From: UBA11612 sp963976395
Lineage (GTDB): Bacteria > Pseudomonadota > Alphaproteobacteria > Rhodospirillales > Rhodospirillaceae
NCBI GenBank assembly: GCA_963976395.1
Contig: CAXBLG010000007.1
Span: 32,391 to 96,390, forward strand
DNA length: 64,000 nucleotides
Direction of reading: 5' to 3'
The notes beneath the pieces are model-generated. The model made no database searches and was not told the DNA's origin. It saw only the letters and a list, made by a program, of their open reading frames with translations. This document shows positions 51,125 through 60,079 of the stretch, in pieces (positions within the stretch are counted from its first letter, which is position 1; every line of letters starts with the position of its first letter). The position numbers and the translations under genes were made by a program.

Positions 51125-51952
51125 TCAGATAGATGCAGCGGCCCGCTTTCGTTTTTCCTGCCCGCGCTTGGTCTGACGGCGAAACAACTCGCTGGGCCAC
51201 AGACGGGCAAGGCGCAAATACAACAGCGAGGCGGACTCGGCGACGACAATCTCGCGGCGGCGCTTGGCCAGCCCTTCGATCACTTTTGGTATGACGTCGT
51301 CCAACTGCAAACCGGTTTGCATCAAGTTATCGGCTTTGCCGTACGGTGTGCCGTCGCTGGTCAGCGCGTTCTTAGACACGTCGGTTTGAACGGCGCCGAA
51401 AATCAGGGTCGTCACATCGATATTGTGGCCGAAAATCTCGATGCGCAGAGAGTCAAAAAAGCCATGAACGGCGTGTTTGGCCGCGCAGTAAGCCGTGCGG
51501 TTCCAGACCCCGTAACGGCCCGACACGGACGACGTGACCACAATGTAGCCGGAGTGCCGCTCGATCATCGACGGCAGAACGATCTTAGTCAGAGCGACAG
51601 CGGCAAAGTAATTCACCTCCATGACTTGGCGGTCCACAGCCAGCGCCGTGTCCTTGCCGAGAGACCGCTGACTTACACCCGCATTATTTATGAGCACATC
51701 GACACGGCCGAACTTCGCCATGATTTGACCGAAGGCCCATGCACGTGCAGTTTCGTTGGTCACATCAAAGGGTACGGTCAGAACATCGCCTGGTCCGGCA
51801 GCGGCGCAGGCGAGTTTAACCCGCTCCAACTCATCGGCGCGGCGTGCAGACAATACGAGGTGCGCGCCTTCGGCGGCCAGCGCCATCGCTAAGGCCTCGC
51901 CGATCCCGGCAGACGCGCCGGTGATCCAAATGACTTGATCCTTAAACCGCAT
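51125..51952 (-). CDS. short-chain dehydrogenase/reductase
   Basis: Classical SDR, 275 residues: N-terminal ITGASAGIGEALAMALA (G-x3-G-x-G), NNAGVS, catalytic Ser in VTSSVSGRYG, and Y-x3-K in AYCAAKHAVHG. The basic C-terminal extension (RRQTKRGQEKRKRAAASI) is unusual and follows a hydrophobic SASLLYLRLARLW, hinting at membrane association as in DHRS7-like members. The cofactor preference cannot be settled; ARR after the second strand suggests NADPH. It lies 70 bp downstream of the histidine kinase gene on the same strand. Confidence 0.9.
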   Translation of the reverse strand: MRFKDQVIWITGASAGIGEALAMALAAEGAHLVLSARRADELERVKLACAAAGPGDVLTVPFDVTNETARAWAFGQIMAKFGRVDVLINNAGVSQRSLGKDTALAVDRQVMEVNYFAAVALTKIVLPSMIERHSGYIVVTSSVSGRYGVWNRTAYCAAKHAVHGFFDSLRIEIFGHNIDVTTLIFGAVQTDVSKNALTSDGTPYGKADNLMQTGLQLDDVIPKVIEGLAKRRREIVVAESASLLYLRLARLWPSELFRRQTKRGQEKRKRAAASI

Positions 51953-52022
51953 CGCCCCGCTCCACTTCAGTCAGACACAAGCGTGAGCATAGCAGCTTTT
52001 GCGGCAGGGGAGATGGTGGCTG

Positions 52023-53489
52023 TTAAACCGCTCCGGCGGCAGCCGACACTGTCGAGTTGGCCGGTCTCGCGACCGGTGGCACGGTCGCCGACTTTTTATC
52101 CTTATCACCAGAGACAACAGGGATGGGCGGAAACCGCAAAGTGACGCGCAAACCTGGTGTGTTGTCCTCGAGCTTAAGCCCGAGGCCATGTGACTTCGCC
52201 ACGGCCGCGACAAGACTGAGACCAAGCCCGCTGCCGGGAGAGGTGCGGCTTTCTTCCATTCGGAATAGTCGCTCAAGCACCTTGTCCTTGAACCCATCGG
52301 GAATCCCGGGCCCTGTGTCGGCGACAATAAATACAGGACACCCGTTTTGCCGGGTCAGGACTGCCGTGACCGAGCCCTTGTCTGTGTATTTCACCGCGTT
52401 ATCGATCAGGTTCGCCAGCGCCTGAGCAACAAGGTTGGGGTCGCCGCGCGCGCTCAGACCGGGCTCGAAGCGGGTGACGAAATTCACGCCTTTATCCTCG
52501 GCAAGCGGGCCGTAAAGATCGGCGACATCCTCGGCGATTGCGTGCAGATCAACCTCAACGAAACTGCTTTGCGCGCCGGCTTCAGCCCGGGCCACTCGAA
52601 GAAGAGCGGCAAAAGTGGCAAGCAAACTGTCGGCATCAGAGAGTGCGGCTTCAATCAATTCCCGTTCAGCCGGGTCCGTGGTCCGTCGCTGCGCGCTTTC
52701 CAGACGTGAGCGCAACCGAGTCAGCGGCGTGCGTAAATCGTGAGCGACTGATTCAGAGACTTGCCGCATACCCTTCATCAAACGTTCGATCTGATCGAGC
52801 ATAGCGTTGATGCTATCGGCAAGTTCACTCATCTCATCATTATGGCGGCGAACGGGGACACGCTGAGCGAGATCCCCCGACATGATCCGCCTGCACGTGC
52901 GGGTGATAGCCTCAACCCGCCCCATCACAATACGGCTGAAGAAAAATCCGCCAAAAATACCCAGGGCAAGTGTCGCGGCGAGACCGATGTTGAGAGCATC
53001 CAAAAGGAGTTGGCGGAAATCGCGGGCCTCGCGCACATCGCGGCCTACGAGCAAACGAATACCCGATTGCGGATCGAGCAACTGACGCGCGCGCACATCT
53101 GCTAGAGCGGGTTCCGCGCCGCGCAGATCGCTGATGGAAAAGTTGATCCACAGGTCGTCGGTTTCAACCGGCTGCGGCCAATTGCGCAGATTCCCGGCCA
53201 GCGGCGTGCCCAGAGAATCAACCAGCAAATAGATGCCGTCACGATTGACATTAGGGCTGGCGCGGCGGTTAACGGCGAGGATCAACGAGGACAAGCCGCC
53301 ACTGCCGTAGCTCTCGCCGAGACTGGTGATCTCGGCGTTAATGGTGGCTTCCATCTGACGCTCGGCAAATCCCGACGTGGTCCAGAACACAAAATAGAAC
53401 AGCCCACCAACCGAGGCGCCGAAGACAAGCGTGTAGAGCAGCGCAAGACGAAAGGTAAAGCTGCCAAAAATGCGCGCGAGGCGTTTCAT
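52023..53489 (-). CDS. sensor histidine kinase (HAMP, HisKA, HATPase)
   Basis: 488 residues: N-terminal helix (FRLALLYTLVFGASVGGLFY), periplasmic domain about 40-165, second helix (IGLAATLALGIFGGFFFS), HAMP (ITRTCRRIMSGDLAQRVPV), HisKA with the phospho-His in VSESVAHDLRTPLTRLRS, and HATPase with NLIDNAVKYTDKG, DTGPGIPDG and GSGLGLSLVAAV. The C-terminal tail is Pro/Ser/Ala-rich. It follows its OmpR-type regulator by 29 bp. Ligand unknown; the sensor domain has no motif that I recognise. Confidence 0.93.
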   Translation of the reverse strand: MKRLARIFGSFTFRLALLYTLVFGASVGGLFYFVFWTTSGFAERQMEATINAEITSLGESYGSGGLSSLILAVNRRASPNVNRDGIYLLVDSLGTPLAGNLRNWPQPVETDDLWINFSISDLRGAEPALADVRARQLLDPQSGIRLLVGRDVREARDFRQLLLDALNIGLAATLALGIFGGFFFSRIVMGRVEAITRTCRRIMSGDLAQRVPVRRHNDEMSELADSINAMLDQIERLMKGMRQVSESVAHDLRTPLTRLRSRLESAQRRTTDPAERELIEAALSDADSLLATFAALLRVARAEAGAQSSFVEVDLHAIAEDVADLYGPLAEDKGVNFVTRFEPGLSARGDPNLVAQALANLIDNAVKYTDKGSVTAVLTRQNGCPVFIVADTGPGIPDGFKDKVLERLFRMEESRTSPGSGLGLSLVAAVAKSHGLGLKLEDNTPGLRVTLRFPPIPVVSGDKDKKSATVPPVARPANSTVSAAAGAV

Positions 53490-53518
53490 GGGCGGGCTAG
53501 CTTAAAGGGTCGTGACAA

Positions 53519-54202
53519 TCACGCACCGGCAGCTGGCTCCAACTTGTAGCCGGCGCCGCGAACGGTTTGCAAAATAGGTTCGTCAAATGGCTTGTCTATT
53601 TTCTGACGCAGGCGACTGATGTGCACATCAATCACGTTGGTCTGCGGATCAAAATGATATTCCCAGACATTTTCGAGCAGCATGGTGCGTGTCACCACCT
53701 GACCAGCATGACGCATGAGATATTCCAACAGACGAAATTCACGCGGGTGCAGGTACACACGCTTACCCTGGCGGACGACTTTGCGTGCAAGGAGATCCAT
53801 CTCAAGATCACCCACACTCAAGAACGTGTTCTCTTGCGCACTGCCTGAGCGGCGCAACAATGCTTCGATGCGTGCAAGCAATTCAGAGAATGAAAATGGT
53901 TTAGCGAGATAGTCATCGCCACCAGCCTTAAGGCCAGCGACCCGGTCATCCACTTCGCCAAGGGCACTCAAGAAGAGAACCGGCGTTGCGATATTGGCTT
54001 TGCGGACGGACTCAACAATGGACAATCCATCGGGGCCGGGCAGCATACGATCAACGACCATGACGTCGTAGGTTTCCGACAGAGCAAGGAACAAGCCGTC
54101 GCGACCATCTGCGGCGTGGTCAACCGTGTAACCACTCTCCCTTAGCCCCTTAATCAGGTACTCGGCGGCTTCTTTGTCGTCTTCTATGACGAGGACGCGC
54201 AT
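53519..54202 (-). CDS. OmpR-family response regulator
   Basis: Receiver plus winged helix, 227 residues from ATG 54202 (MRVLVIEDDKEAAEYLIKGL), the start typical of the family; an ATG at 54283 is in frame but a -10-like TATAAT lies right at it. Phospho-Asp in VMVVDRMLPGPDG, Lys in YLAKPFSFSELLARIEAL, DNA-binding HPREFRLLEYLMRHAGQVV and NVIDVHISRLRQKID, ending VRGAGYKLEPAAGA. Paired with the kinase downstream. Divergent from the RT0821-like envelope gene and so a candidate regulator of it. Confidence 0.92.
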   Translation of the reverse strand: MRVLVIEDDKEAAEYLIKGLRESGYTVDHAADGRDGLFLALSETYDVMVVDRMLPGPDGLSIVESVRKANIATPVLFLSALGEVDDRVAGLKAGGDDYLAKPFSFSELLARIEALLRRSGSAQENTFLSVGDLEMDLLARKVVRQGKRVYLHPREFRLLEYLMRHAGQVVTRTMLLENVWEYHFDPQTNVIDVHISRLRQKIDKPFDEPILQTVRGAGYKLEPAAGA

Positions 54203-54281
54203 AGCTGTATCTGTCCGTTGCGACTGGTGTTGAGGCGCGGCTCCGGTATCGGGAACCGGCACATCCGTCATGTTGAGGGTC

Positions 54282-54287
54282 ATTATA
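54282..54287 (-). promoter_or_regulatory. candidate -10 of the response regulator operon
   Basis: Perfect TATAAT on the minus strand (54287-54282), about 80 bp before the chosen start. No good -35 at 16-18 bp is evident, so the site may need an activator. Confidence 0.4.
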
Positions 54288-54508
54288 ACGAACCTATTGA
54301 AATGCTGATGAAAAAATTACGCGGCAAGGCCGCCCTCGGTCATCTCATAGTGTCGCTAAACCGGGTTAATTCTCCCTTGCCGCCGCATTACAAGTCTGTC
54401 AGGCCGATCATGGCAAGCTTCTCCGGTCTCGCTTCGCACGATTGGCCTACGCGGCCATGTGACCTATACTTGCGAAAGGACGTGGAACACGGCGAAAGGA
54501 ATCTCTCC

Positions 54509-55183
54509 ATGCGGGGACGAGTCCGGACAGGATTAAGCCACCCCCCTCTTGGGGCGATCTTGGCTGCCGTGATGTTCTCCTCCATACACTTCACCTCGGC
54601 GCCAGCGTCCGCGGCTGGTATCTCAACTGCAGTGCAATTCAACAGGACGGAGAGTTCCATAGTCCGCATCAGCCACGGCGCGGACCAAGTCGACCCGTGG
54701 GGCCATCACAGCGGACGTTACGACTGGAACCATTACTGGACCCTTATGCCGCCGGCAATTTATTCACCGCCGCGGCCGTGGAGATGGACGCCCTTTACGA
54801 TGCCGCTGCGACGGTTCCCTCATGCAGTTCCTTTTCATCACATGGCCGGGATGTTCGGTGGATGGTCTTATGATTATCGCGCCAATCCGACAATCCTCAT
54901 CAATCTGTTTCCGGATTACGTGATCCGCCGGGTGACGGAAGACACCCGCGCTCTTCATTTCACGGCCTATAAAAAGGCATTGGACGCCGAGATCGGCGAC
55001 ACCATTTCCTGGACATCGGGCAACATCAGGGGGTCCGTAACCACCACCCGCGTGGGGTGGTCGGGTCGGCGCTACTGCCGGGAGTTTCGGCAGGACATCT
55101 TTATCGACGAGCGACCGCAACAAACCATCGGCACGGTGTGTCAGGAACGTGGCGGTGACTGGCAGATCACGCCAAATCAATAA
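54509..55183 (+). CDS. secreted protein with 17-kDa surface-antigen-like C-terminal domain
   Basis: 224 residues from ATG 54509, with AAAGGA 9 bp upstream and a signal peptide running through GAILAAVMFSSIHF to ASAA. The middle is rich in Trp/Pro/His/Tyr (HHSGRYDWNHYWTLMPPAIY). The C-terminal domain shows ISWTSGNIRGSVTTTRVG and YCREFRQDIFIDERPQQTIG, then TVCQERGGDWQI: the C-R-E-F-x-Q...G-T-x-C-x-x-x-G-x-W pattern of rickettsial 17-kDa antigen/RT0821 family proteins. A longer frame to 54218 has no homology-like content. Function in the envelope unknown. Confidence 0.82.
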   Translation: MRGRVRTGLSHPPLGAILAAVMFSSIHFTSAPASAAGISTAVQFNRTESSIVRISHGADQVDPWGHHSGRYDWNHYWTLMPPAIYSPPRPWRWTPFTMPLRRFPHAVPFHHMAGMFGGWSYDYRANPTILINLFPDYVIRRVTEDTRALHFTAYKKALDAEIGDTISWTSGNIRGSVTTTRVGWSGRRYCREFRQDIFIDERPQQTIGTVCQERGGDWQITPNQ

Positions 55184-55301
55184 GCCCCGAATGAGCGGAG
55201 CCGATTGAGTCTAGAACTTTTTGCCTGTTTCGGGCGCAAAGGGACTGATTCTCGGGCCGGCAAACCGTTATACTGATGCGTATAAGAGATTCGGGGACCG
55301 G

Positions 55302-56042
55302 ATGAAGCACCAATTCTCCAGCAGGGCACATCGGCCGAGCATGAGCCTCAGGCTGTGTGCGGCGTGCGTTATTGCCGCTGTGGTGTCGGGCTGCGGCATC
55401 GTGCCCGCCATGATACAAAAAACAACACAAGTGGCGATGTTGCCCGCGCGGACGGTGGCCAGCGCGGTGAGCCGCGATGTACGCCTAATGACCCGAACAT
55501 TCGAATATGGCGCGGCCAGAGTTGGACGGGGCCTTGAAGTCGGTTCGGCCAGCCTCAACCGCAGCGCACGAACCCTATCTTATGGTATGCAGCGCGCAAC
55601 GACGCCGCCGGTGCAAATTCATACCAACACCGCGGCGCAGCGCACACCAAATCGCACGCCCCACGCTTCTAACACCCAAGCTGCAGGCGCCCTAAGACCC
55701 GATGCACGTAATCCGGCGCAGGAAAGCACATCTCAGGCAACGGCTATTCCCACACCGGAGGTGGATATTTTGCCCGGCACGGTCTTAGCAGAACTCACCG
55801 AAGATCAGGCAGGGTTGCAACGGGCGGCACAAGCCGAAGCCTTCAACGCTCCGGTCGGAGAGGAAATTTACTGGGTAGTGGACGGGCGCACGGGCACCGC
55901 CATGGCGGAAAACGAAAGTGCCATGGGTAACTTCACATGCCGCACCTTTGTGCAAACACTGACCCTGGAAGACGACACTTTTGTCGAGGGTGATACCATG
56001 ATGTGCCGCACTGAAGGCGGCGCCTGGTCCGCATCATTTTAA
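55302..56042 (+). CDS. lipoprotein with related surface-antigen-like C-terminal domain
   Basis: 246 residues from ATG 55302. Lipobox VVSGC following a hydrophobic stretch (LCAACVIAAVVSG). The central portion is Thr/Ala/Pro-rich and likely disordered. The C-terminus repeats the preceding gene's pattern: NFTCRTFVQTLTLEDDTFVE, then TMMCRTEGGAWSASF, i.e. C-R-x-F-x-Q...C-R-x-x-G-x-W. So the two adjacent genes share a domain type. Probably anchored in the outer membrane. Confidence 0.82.
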   Translation: MKHQFSSRAHRPSMSLRLCAACVIAAVVSGCGIVPAMIQKTTQVAMLPARTVASAVSRDVRLMTRTFEYGAARVGRGLEVGSASLNRSARTLSYGMQRATTPPVQIHTNTAAQRTPNRTPHASNTQAAGALRPDARNPAQESTSQATAIPTPEVDILPGTVLAELTEDQAGLQRAAQAEAFNAPVGEEIYWVVDGRTGTAMAENESAMGNFTCRTFVQTLTLEDDTFVEGDTMMCRTEGGAWSASF

Positions 56043-56069
56043 GAACAGCAATACGGCTGGAGGGTACGC

Positions 56070-56678
56070 ATGAGCGACTTCGGCAGCGCGGCCGACCACG
56101 AACAGGCGCAAGACAATAAAAGCGCCAACATTCGCGGCAAACGCGGCGAGATTCTTGCGCGTGTTTCCTTTGAAAAAGAAAAGGTGATTTTCCGCGAAGG
56201 TCAGGACGGCACGGATGCCTACGTGCTCGAATCCGGCCGTATCGGCGTCTTTAAAACGGTCGAAGGAAAAAACGTACGCCTAGCTGTTCTTGAACCCGGC
56301 GCCATGTTCGGAGAGATGGCGGCTATTACCGGCGAACGGCGGGCGGCGACGACCATGGCAATAGAGCCGTGCGTTGTGGTGCGCATCCCCAAGAGTACCA
56401 TGCAAAACAAGATGACAGCCTGCGATCCATTTATTCGCGCCCTGTTGAACATCCTCATCAACAATCTGCGCCGGGTGAACGAACGCTACGTCACCACGGC
56501 CCAGACCGCGGAAAAATTGCTTGGTGATTTAAAGACCGCGACAACAGAAAAAGTGGAAGCACAGAAAACCGTCGCGACCGCCACAGAACCACCTACTACA
56601 AACGCACCTGAAACAAACACCATGACCGGCCCTCGCGGCAGCGACGGCGGCGCACCAGTTTCCAAACAATCCGCATAA
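56070..56678 (+). CDS. stand-alone cyclic-nucleotide-binding domain protein
   Basis: 202 residues. The cNMP-binding domain (about 30-145) has VIFREGQDGTDAYVLESGRI and the phosphate-binding cassette FGEMAAITGERRAAT (G-E-x-A...R-R-A-A-T), so nucleotide binding looks intact. There is no HTH; after a helical segment (LLNILINNLRRVNERYVTTA) the protein ends in a Thr/Pro/Ala-rich disordered tail. It has a strong ribosome site (GGAGGG). Likely a cAMP-responsive adaptor. A class III cyclase gene lies 4.4 kb downstream. Confidence 0.88.
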   Translation: MSDFGSAADHEQAQDNKSANIRGKRGEILARVSFEKEKVIFREGQDGTDAYVLESGRIGVFKTVEGKNVRLAVLEPGAMFGEMAAITGERRAATTMAIEPCVVVRIPKSTMQNKMTACDPFIRALLNILINNLRRVNERYVTTAQTAEKLLGDLKTATTEKVEAQKTVATATEPPTTNAPETNTMTGPRGSDGGAPVSKQSA

Positions 56679-56709
56679 AATTCGCGCCCATCTGAAGAGG
56701 AACACAATT

Positions 56710-57648
56710 ATGGAAACGCGCGAAATCGGTAAGAGCGGTCTTGAGGCTTCGGTCATTGGGCTTGGATGCAACAATTTTGGCTGGCGCTGCGACGCGGGCC
56801 AGACCCAGGTGGTTGTTGATGCCGCAATCGATAATGGCATTACTTTTTTCGACACCGCCGACATGTACGGCGGCGAAGGCGCCTCTGAGAAGCTCTTAGG
56901 GGCCGCCCTGGGCGCACGACGTTCACAGTGTATTGTTGCGACCAAATTCGGCGGCGCGATGGACTCGAGCGGCACGCCGAAGGGGGCCTCGCGGTCCTGG
57001 ATCATGCAAGCAGTGGACGACAGCTTGCGGCGACTGCAAACCGATTACATTGATTTGTATCAGGTGCATTTTCCGGACCCGGAAACACCCTGGGAAGAAA
57101 CGATGACCGCCCTGGACGAATTGGTGAAGGCCGGCAAAGTCCGCGCCATAGGGGTCAGCAACGTGACCGGCGATGATTTGCGCCAAACCGCGGACATCGC
57201 CGCAAAGTCGGGACAAACCCCCTTCACATGTTGTCAATCCGAATACAGTTTGCTGGTGCGCGATGTAGAAACCGAGGTGCTTCCCGCACTGAAAGATCTG
57301 ACCATGGGATTCCTACCTTACTTTCCTCTGGCAAGCGGCATGCTCACGGGCAAATACGCAAGCGGCGCACCGAAAGGAGCTCGGCTGGAAAATGCAGCCG
57401 GATATTTTGATCGCTTTGCCGACGACCATGCCCGCACCGTTGCAGAACGAGCGGCGGCTTTTGCGAAAGACCACGGACGCACACCGGTGGAACTGGCGTT
57501 CAGCTGGCTGGCCACACATCCGATCGTCACCAGTGTGATCGCCGGAGCGACGACTCCCGAACAAGTCGCGCAGAACGCCCGAGCCGCCGACCGTTTATTG
57601 TCTGCCGATGAAATGACTGCACTGGACAAAGTCCTCGCCGCAATCTGA
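56710..57648 (+). CDS. aldo/keto reductase
   Basis: NADPH-dependent oxidoreductase with TIM-barrel fold, 312 residues. N-terminal LEASVIGLGCNNFGWRC, the catalytic Asp/Tyr in FFDTADMYGGEGASEKLLG, the Lys in IVATKFGG, QVHFPDPETPWEETMTALDE with the catalytic His, and cofactor-binding VTSVIAGATTPEQVAQNARA. It follows the cNMP-binding gene by 31 bp, preceded by GAGGAA. It resembles the AKR11/12-like general reductases; substrate unknown. Confidence 0.92.
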   Translation: METREIGKSGLEASVIGLGCNNFGWRCDAGQTQVVVDAAIDNGITFFDTADMYGGEGASEKLLGAALGARRSQCIVATKFGGAMDSSGTPKGASRSWIMQAVDDSLRRLQTDYIDLYQVHFPDPETPWEETMTALDELVKAGKVRAIGVSNVTGDDLRQTADIAAKSGQTPFTCCQSEYSLLVRDVETEVLPALKDLTMGFLPYFPLASGMLTGKYASGAPKGARLENAAGYFDRFADDHARTVAERAAAFAKDHGRTPVELAFSWLATHPIVTSVIAGATTPEQVAQNARAADRLLSADEMTALDKVLAAI

Positions 57649-57654
57649 GACAGG

Positions 57655-58278
57655 CTACTTTCGCGCCATTCCCGCCATCAAGAACGTATTGACGCCTGCC
57701 GCCTGAGCTCGGTCTTTGCGCACTTGAATATAGGATTGATCATTCCATAGGGCCGTCGCTGAAGGTTGCGTAGGACAGGCAATAATGGAAATGCAAAAGC
57801 TGATGAGATCGCCTTCGAGGCGTTCGACGTGCCCTTCGTCTGCCTGCGCGATATAGTACATATCGCGGCCTTTAATTTTCTCGGCCTCGGCCTTGGCAAC
57901 TGCCGCGTAGGCATCCGCGTCGAACGGGCGATAAATACTGATAAGAAAAGCCGGTTGTCCATCCGGCGGTTCACGATTCTCACCCTTCAAGGAAAAAACC
58001 TGGAACATACCGCCGCCTTTGCGCAACTCCCGAACTTTCGCGTATTCCGGTGAGTTCCAAAATTTTTCGACATCTTCCGACGACGGAAAGCGCGCGAGGA
58101 TAATGGAGTGATCGAACCAGGCCCCTTCCAAAAGCTCGGTGCCCCGGCCCGGACCGCCTATGCCGACATAAGTTCCACCGTATTGTTTGTAAACCGCAGA
58201 CACCGCTGCGGAATAGCGGCCCATTTTCTCCATATCGAGGGAGTGGCCGAGAAACAGCAGATATCCAGGCTGCGACAT
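57655..58278 (-). CDS. tandem DUF1330-like protein
   Basis: About 207 residues from ATG 58278. Two similar halves of about 95 residues of the DUF1330 (ferredoxin-like alpha-beta) type: first YLLFLGHSLDMEKMGRYSAA with FPSSEDVEKFWNSPEYAKVR, second FLISIYRPFDADAYAAVAKA with TALWNDQSYIQVRKDRAQAA. Both show the W-N-x-x-x-Y-x-x-V-R segment typical of the family. Function unknown; converges with the aldo/keto reductase gene. Confidence 0.8.
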   Translation of the reverse strand: MSQPGYLLFLGHSLDMEKMGRYSAAVSAVYKQYGGTYVGIGGPGRGTELLEGAWFDHSIILARFPSSEDVEKFWNSPEYAKVRELRKGGGMFQVFSLKGENREPPDGQPAFLISIYRPFDADAYAAVAKAEAEKIKGRDMYYIAQADEGHVERLEGDLISFCISIIACPTQPSATALWNDQSYIQVRKDRAQAAGVNTFLMAGMARK

Positions 58279-58551
58279 GGCGGGAGATCCCCTTGTGAAA
58301 GGTCGTTGCAAAGGCCGAAGATATTACGTGTGCGCTAGCGGCCAAAATTTGTCAATAAACTCAGGCCTATGCTGCCATTTGGATGATATTGTGAACCGTT
58401 GATGACCGTTCTGAACCCCTTAGTATGCTCGGACTTTTGCGGTGCGTGTTGACCCTCGTTGTAATTGACCATACGCACACCTGAGCAAAACGCATGCGTG
58501 GGTCTGGTGCCGGTGCGGAAAACTTAGATTTAGATAGACTAGAGGTTTGTA

Positions 58552-59343
58552 ATGCTGTTCGCCCTGCTCTCACCCGCCAAGCGGCTAGATTTTACGCCGC
58601 CCCCGGTCTTCGCAAAATCAACGCAACCCGCACTGATGGAGGATGCCGCTGCTTTGGCCGCGTACGCCAAAAAGTACAGCCAGCGCAACCTGCAGGCATT
58701 GATGGGCATCAGCCCAAAACTGGCGGAGCTAAATTTCGAGCGATTTCAGGCTTTCGACCCCACCAATAAGATCGGCACCAAGCCAGCACTGTTCACCTTC
58801 GCAGGCGATGTCTACATCGGCCTCGACGCCAAGACCCTGAGCAAGGACGACGTCACGTTCGCGCAAAAACATATCGGCATGCTGTCGGGCCTTTACGGCC
58901 TACTAAGGCCCCTCGACGCCATTCAGCCCTATCGCCTGGAGATGGGCTCGACCGTGAAGACCGAACGTGGACGCGATCTGTATGCGTTCTGGCAGGAGGC
59001 CCTGACTGCACATATCAACGCCGTGACCGGGAAGATGAAAACCCCGACCCTCGTTAATCTGGCCTCGAATGAATATTGGGGTGCAGTGGATGAAGCAAAA
59101 CTCGCCGCGCCGGTGATCCAATGCGCGTTCAAGGAAGTGAAAAACGGAAAAGCGAAGATTCTGAGTTTTTTCGCCAAGAAGGCGCGCGGGCTCATGGCCC
59201 GGGCCATCATCGACAATCGCTGGACCCAGCCCGAGGATTTGAAGGCGTTTAAGTCCGATGGCTACCGCTTCGATCCAAAGACCTCGACCGAGGATGTGTG
59301 GGTCTTCAGCCGCAAAGCCAAACCACCCATGACCCAAGCATGA
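58552..59343 (+). CDS. yaaA: YaaA family peroxide stress protein
   Basis: 263 residues of the YaaA (UPF0246) family, which in E. coli lowers free intracellular iron during H2O2 stress and binds DNA. Seen: MLFALLSPAKRLDF, AFDPTNKIGTKPALFTFAGD, MLSGLYGLLRPLDAIQPYRL, EMGSTVKTERGRDLYAFW, VNLASNEYWGAV and VKNGKAKILSFFAKKARGLM. The ribosome site AGAGG precedes the ATG. Its 5' flank (58279-58551) contains no gene. Confidence 0.93.
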   Translation: MLFALLSPAKRLDFTPPPVFAKSTQPALMEDAAALAAYAKKYSQRNLQALMGISPKLAELNFERFQAFDPTNKIGTKPALFTFAGDVYIGLDAKTLSKDDVTFAQKHIGMLSGLYGLLRPLDAIQPYRLEMGSTVKTERGRDLYAFWQEALTAHINAVTGKMKTPTLVNLASNEYWGAVDEAKLAAPVIQCAFKEVKNGKAKILSFFAKKARGLMARAIIDNRWTQPEDLKAFKSDGYRFDPKTSTEDVWVFSRKAKPPMTQA

Positions 59344-59367
59344 GGGACCGCGCATGAAGAGTCATAC

Positions 59368-60018
59368 GTGAAAACCGACGCTGAAGTTAAACGGCAACTC
59401 GGCATATTGCGCCGCCGGGACAAGAACATCGCTCGGGCGCTAAAAGCTGCGGGAATGCCCGGAGCGCGCGTTATGAAACCCGGATTTGCGACCCTGATCC
59501 GCATCATTGTTGACCAGCAGGTCTCTGTGGCCGCCGGCGCCGCCATATGGGCAAAGTTAGGCCGGGCCGCCGGCGGGTCTGTCACCGCGCCGCGTCTCTT
59601 GGCCCTGGGCGAACCGGGACTGCGCGCGGCTGGCCTTAGCGGTCAGAAAGCCCGCTATTCTCTGGGTCTAGCCGAAGGTGTCGCAGAGCGGCGGCTCAAT
59701 TTTGCATCTCTGGGGCGGGCCAACGATGAGACCGTGCGCGAAACCCTGATATCGTACAAAGGCGTAGGCCTGTGGACGGCGGATATTTACCTCATGTTCG
59801 GCATGGGCCGGCCCGACATATGGCCGGTCGGGGATCTCGCCCTCCAGATCGGGGCACAACTTCTGCACGGCCTAAAAGCAAAGCCCACGCCCAAGGAGAT
59901 GGAACTGATCGCCGAACCCTGGCGCCCTTACCGTTCAAGCGCCTCAATTTTGCTGTGGCGATATTACGCGTTCGAGAGGGAAAAGGCTAAATTGGCCTTA
60001 AAATCTGCCAAAAAATAG
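59368..60018 (+). CDS. DNA-3-methyladenine glycosylase II-like protein (HhH-GPD)
   Basis: 216 residues of the HhH-GPD superfamily, AlkA type: MKPGFATLIRIIVDQQVSVA, ALGEPGLRAAGLSGQKARYS, and the hairpin-helix-hairpin ISYKGVGLWTADIYLMFGMG followed by WPVGDLALQIG, which supplies the catalytic Asp. It excises alkylated bases. Start is GTG 59368, 24 bp after the yaaA stop, so the two stress genes may be co-transcribed. It lacks the N-terminal domain of E. coli AlkA, as is usual for many bacteria. Confidence 0.92.
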   Translation: MKTDAEVKRQLGILRRRDKNIARALKAAGMPGARVMKPGFATLIRIIVDQQVSVAAGAAIWAKLGRAAGGSVTAPRLLALGEPGLRAAGLSGQKARYSLGLAEGVAERRLNFASLGRANDETVRETLISYKGVGLWTADIYLMFGMGRPDIWPVGDLALQIGAQLLHGLKAKPTPKEMELIAEPWRPYRSSASILLWRYYAFEREKAKLALKSAKK

Positions 60019-60079
60019 CTTCTGGCCCGGGACGGACCGACTGCTCAAAACACCCTTTGCCTTTGGCGGTCTGCGCCCT

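Noticed and set aside
51092..51892. 266-codon open frame opposite the SDR gene
   Set aside because: The SDR frame has all catalytic motifs; the plus-strand product has none.
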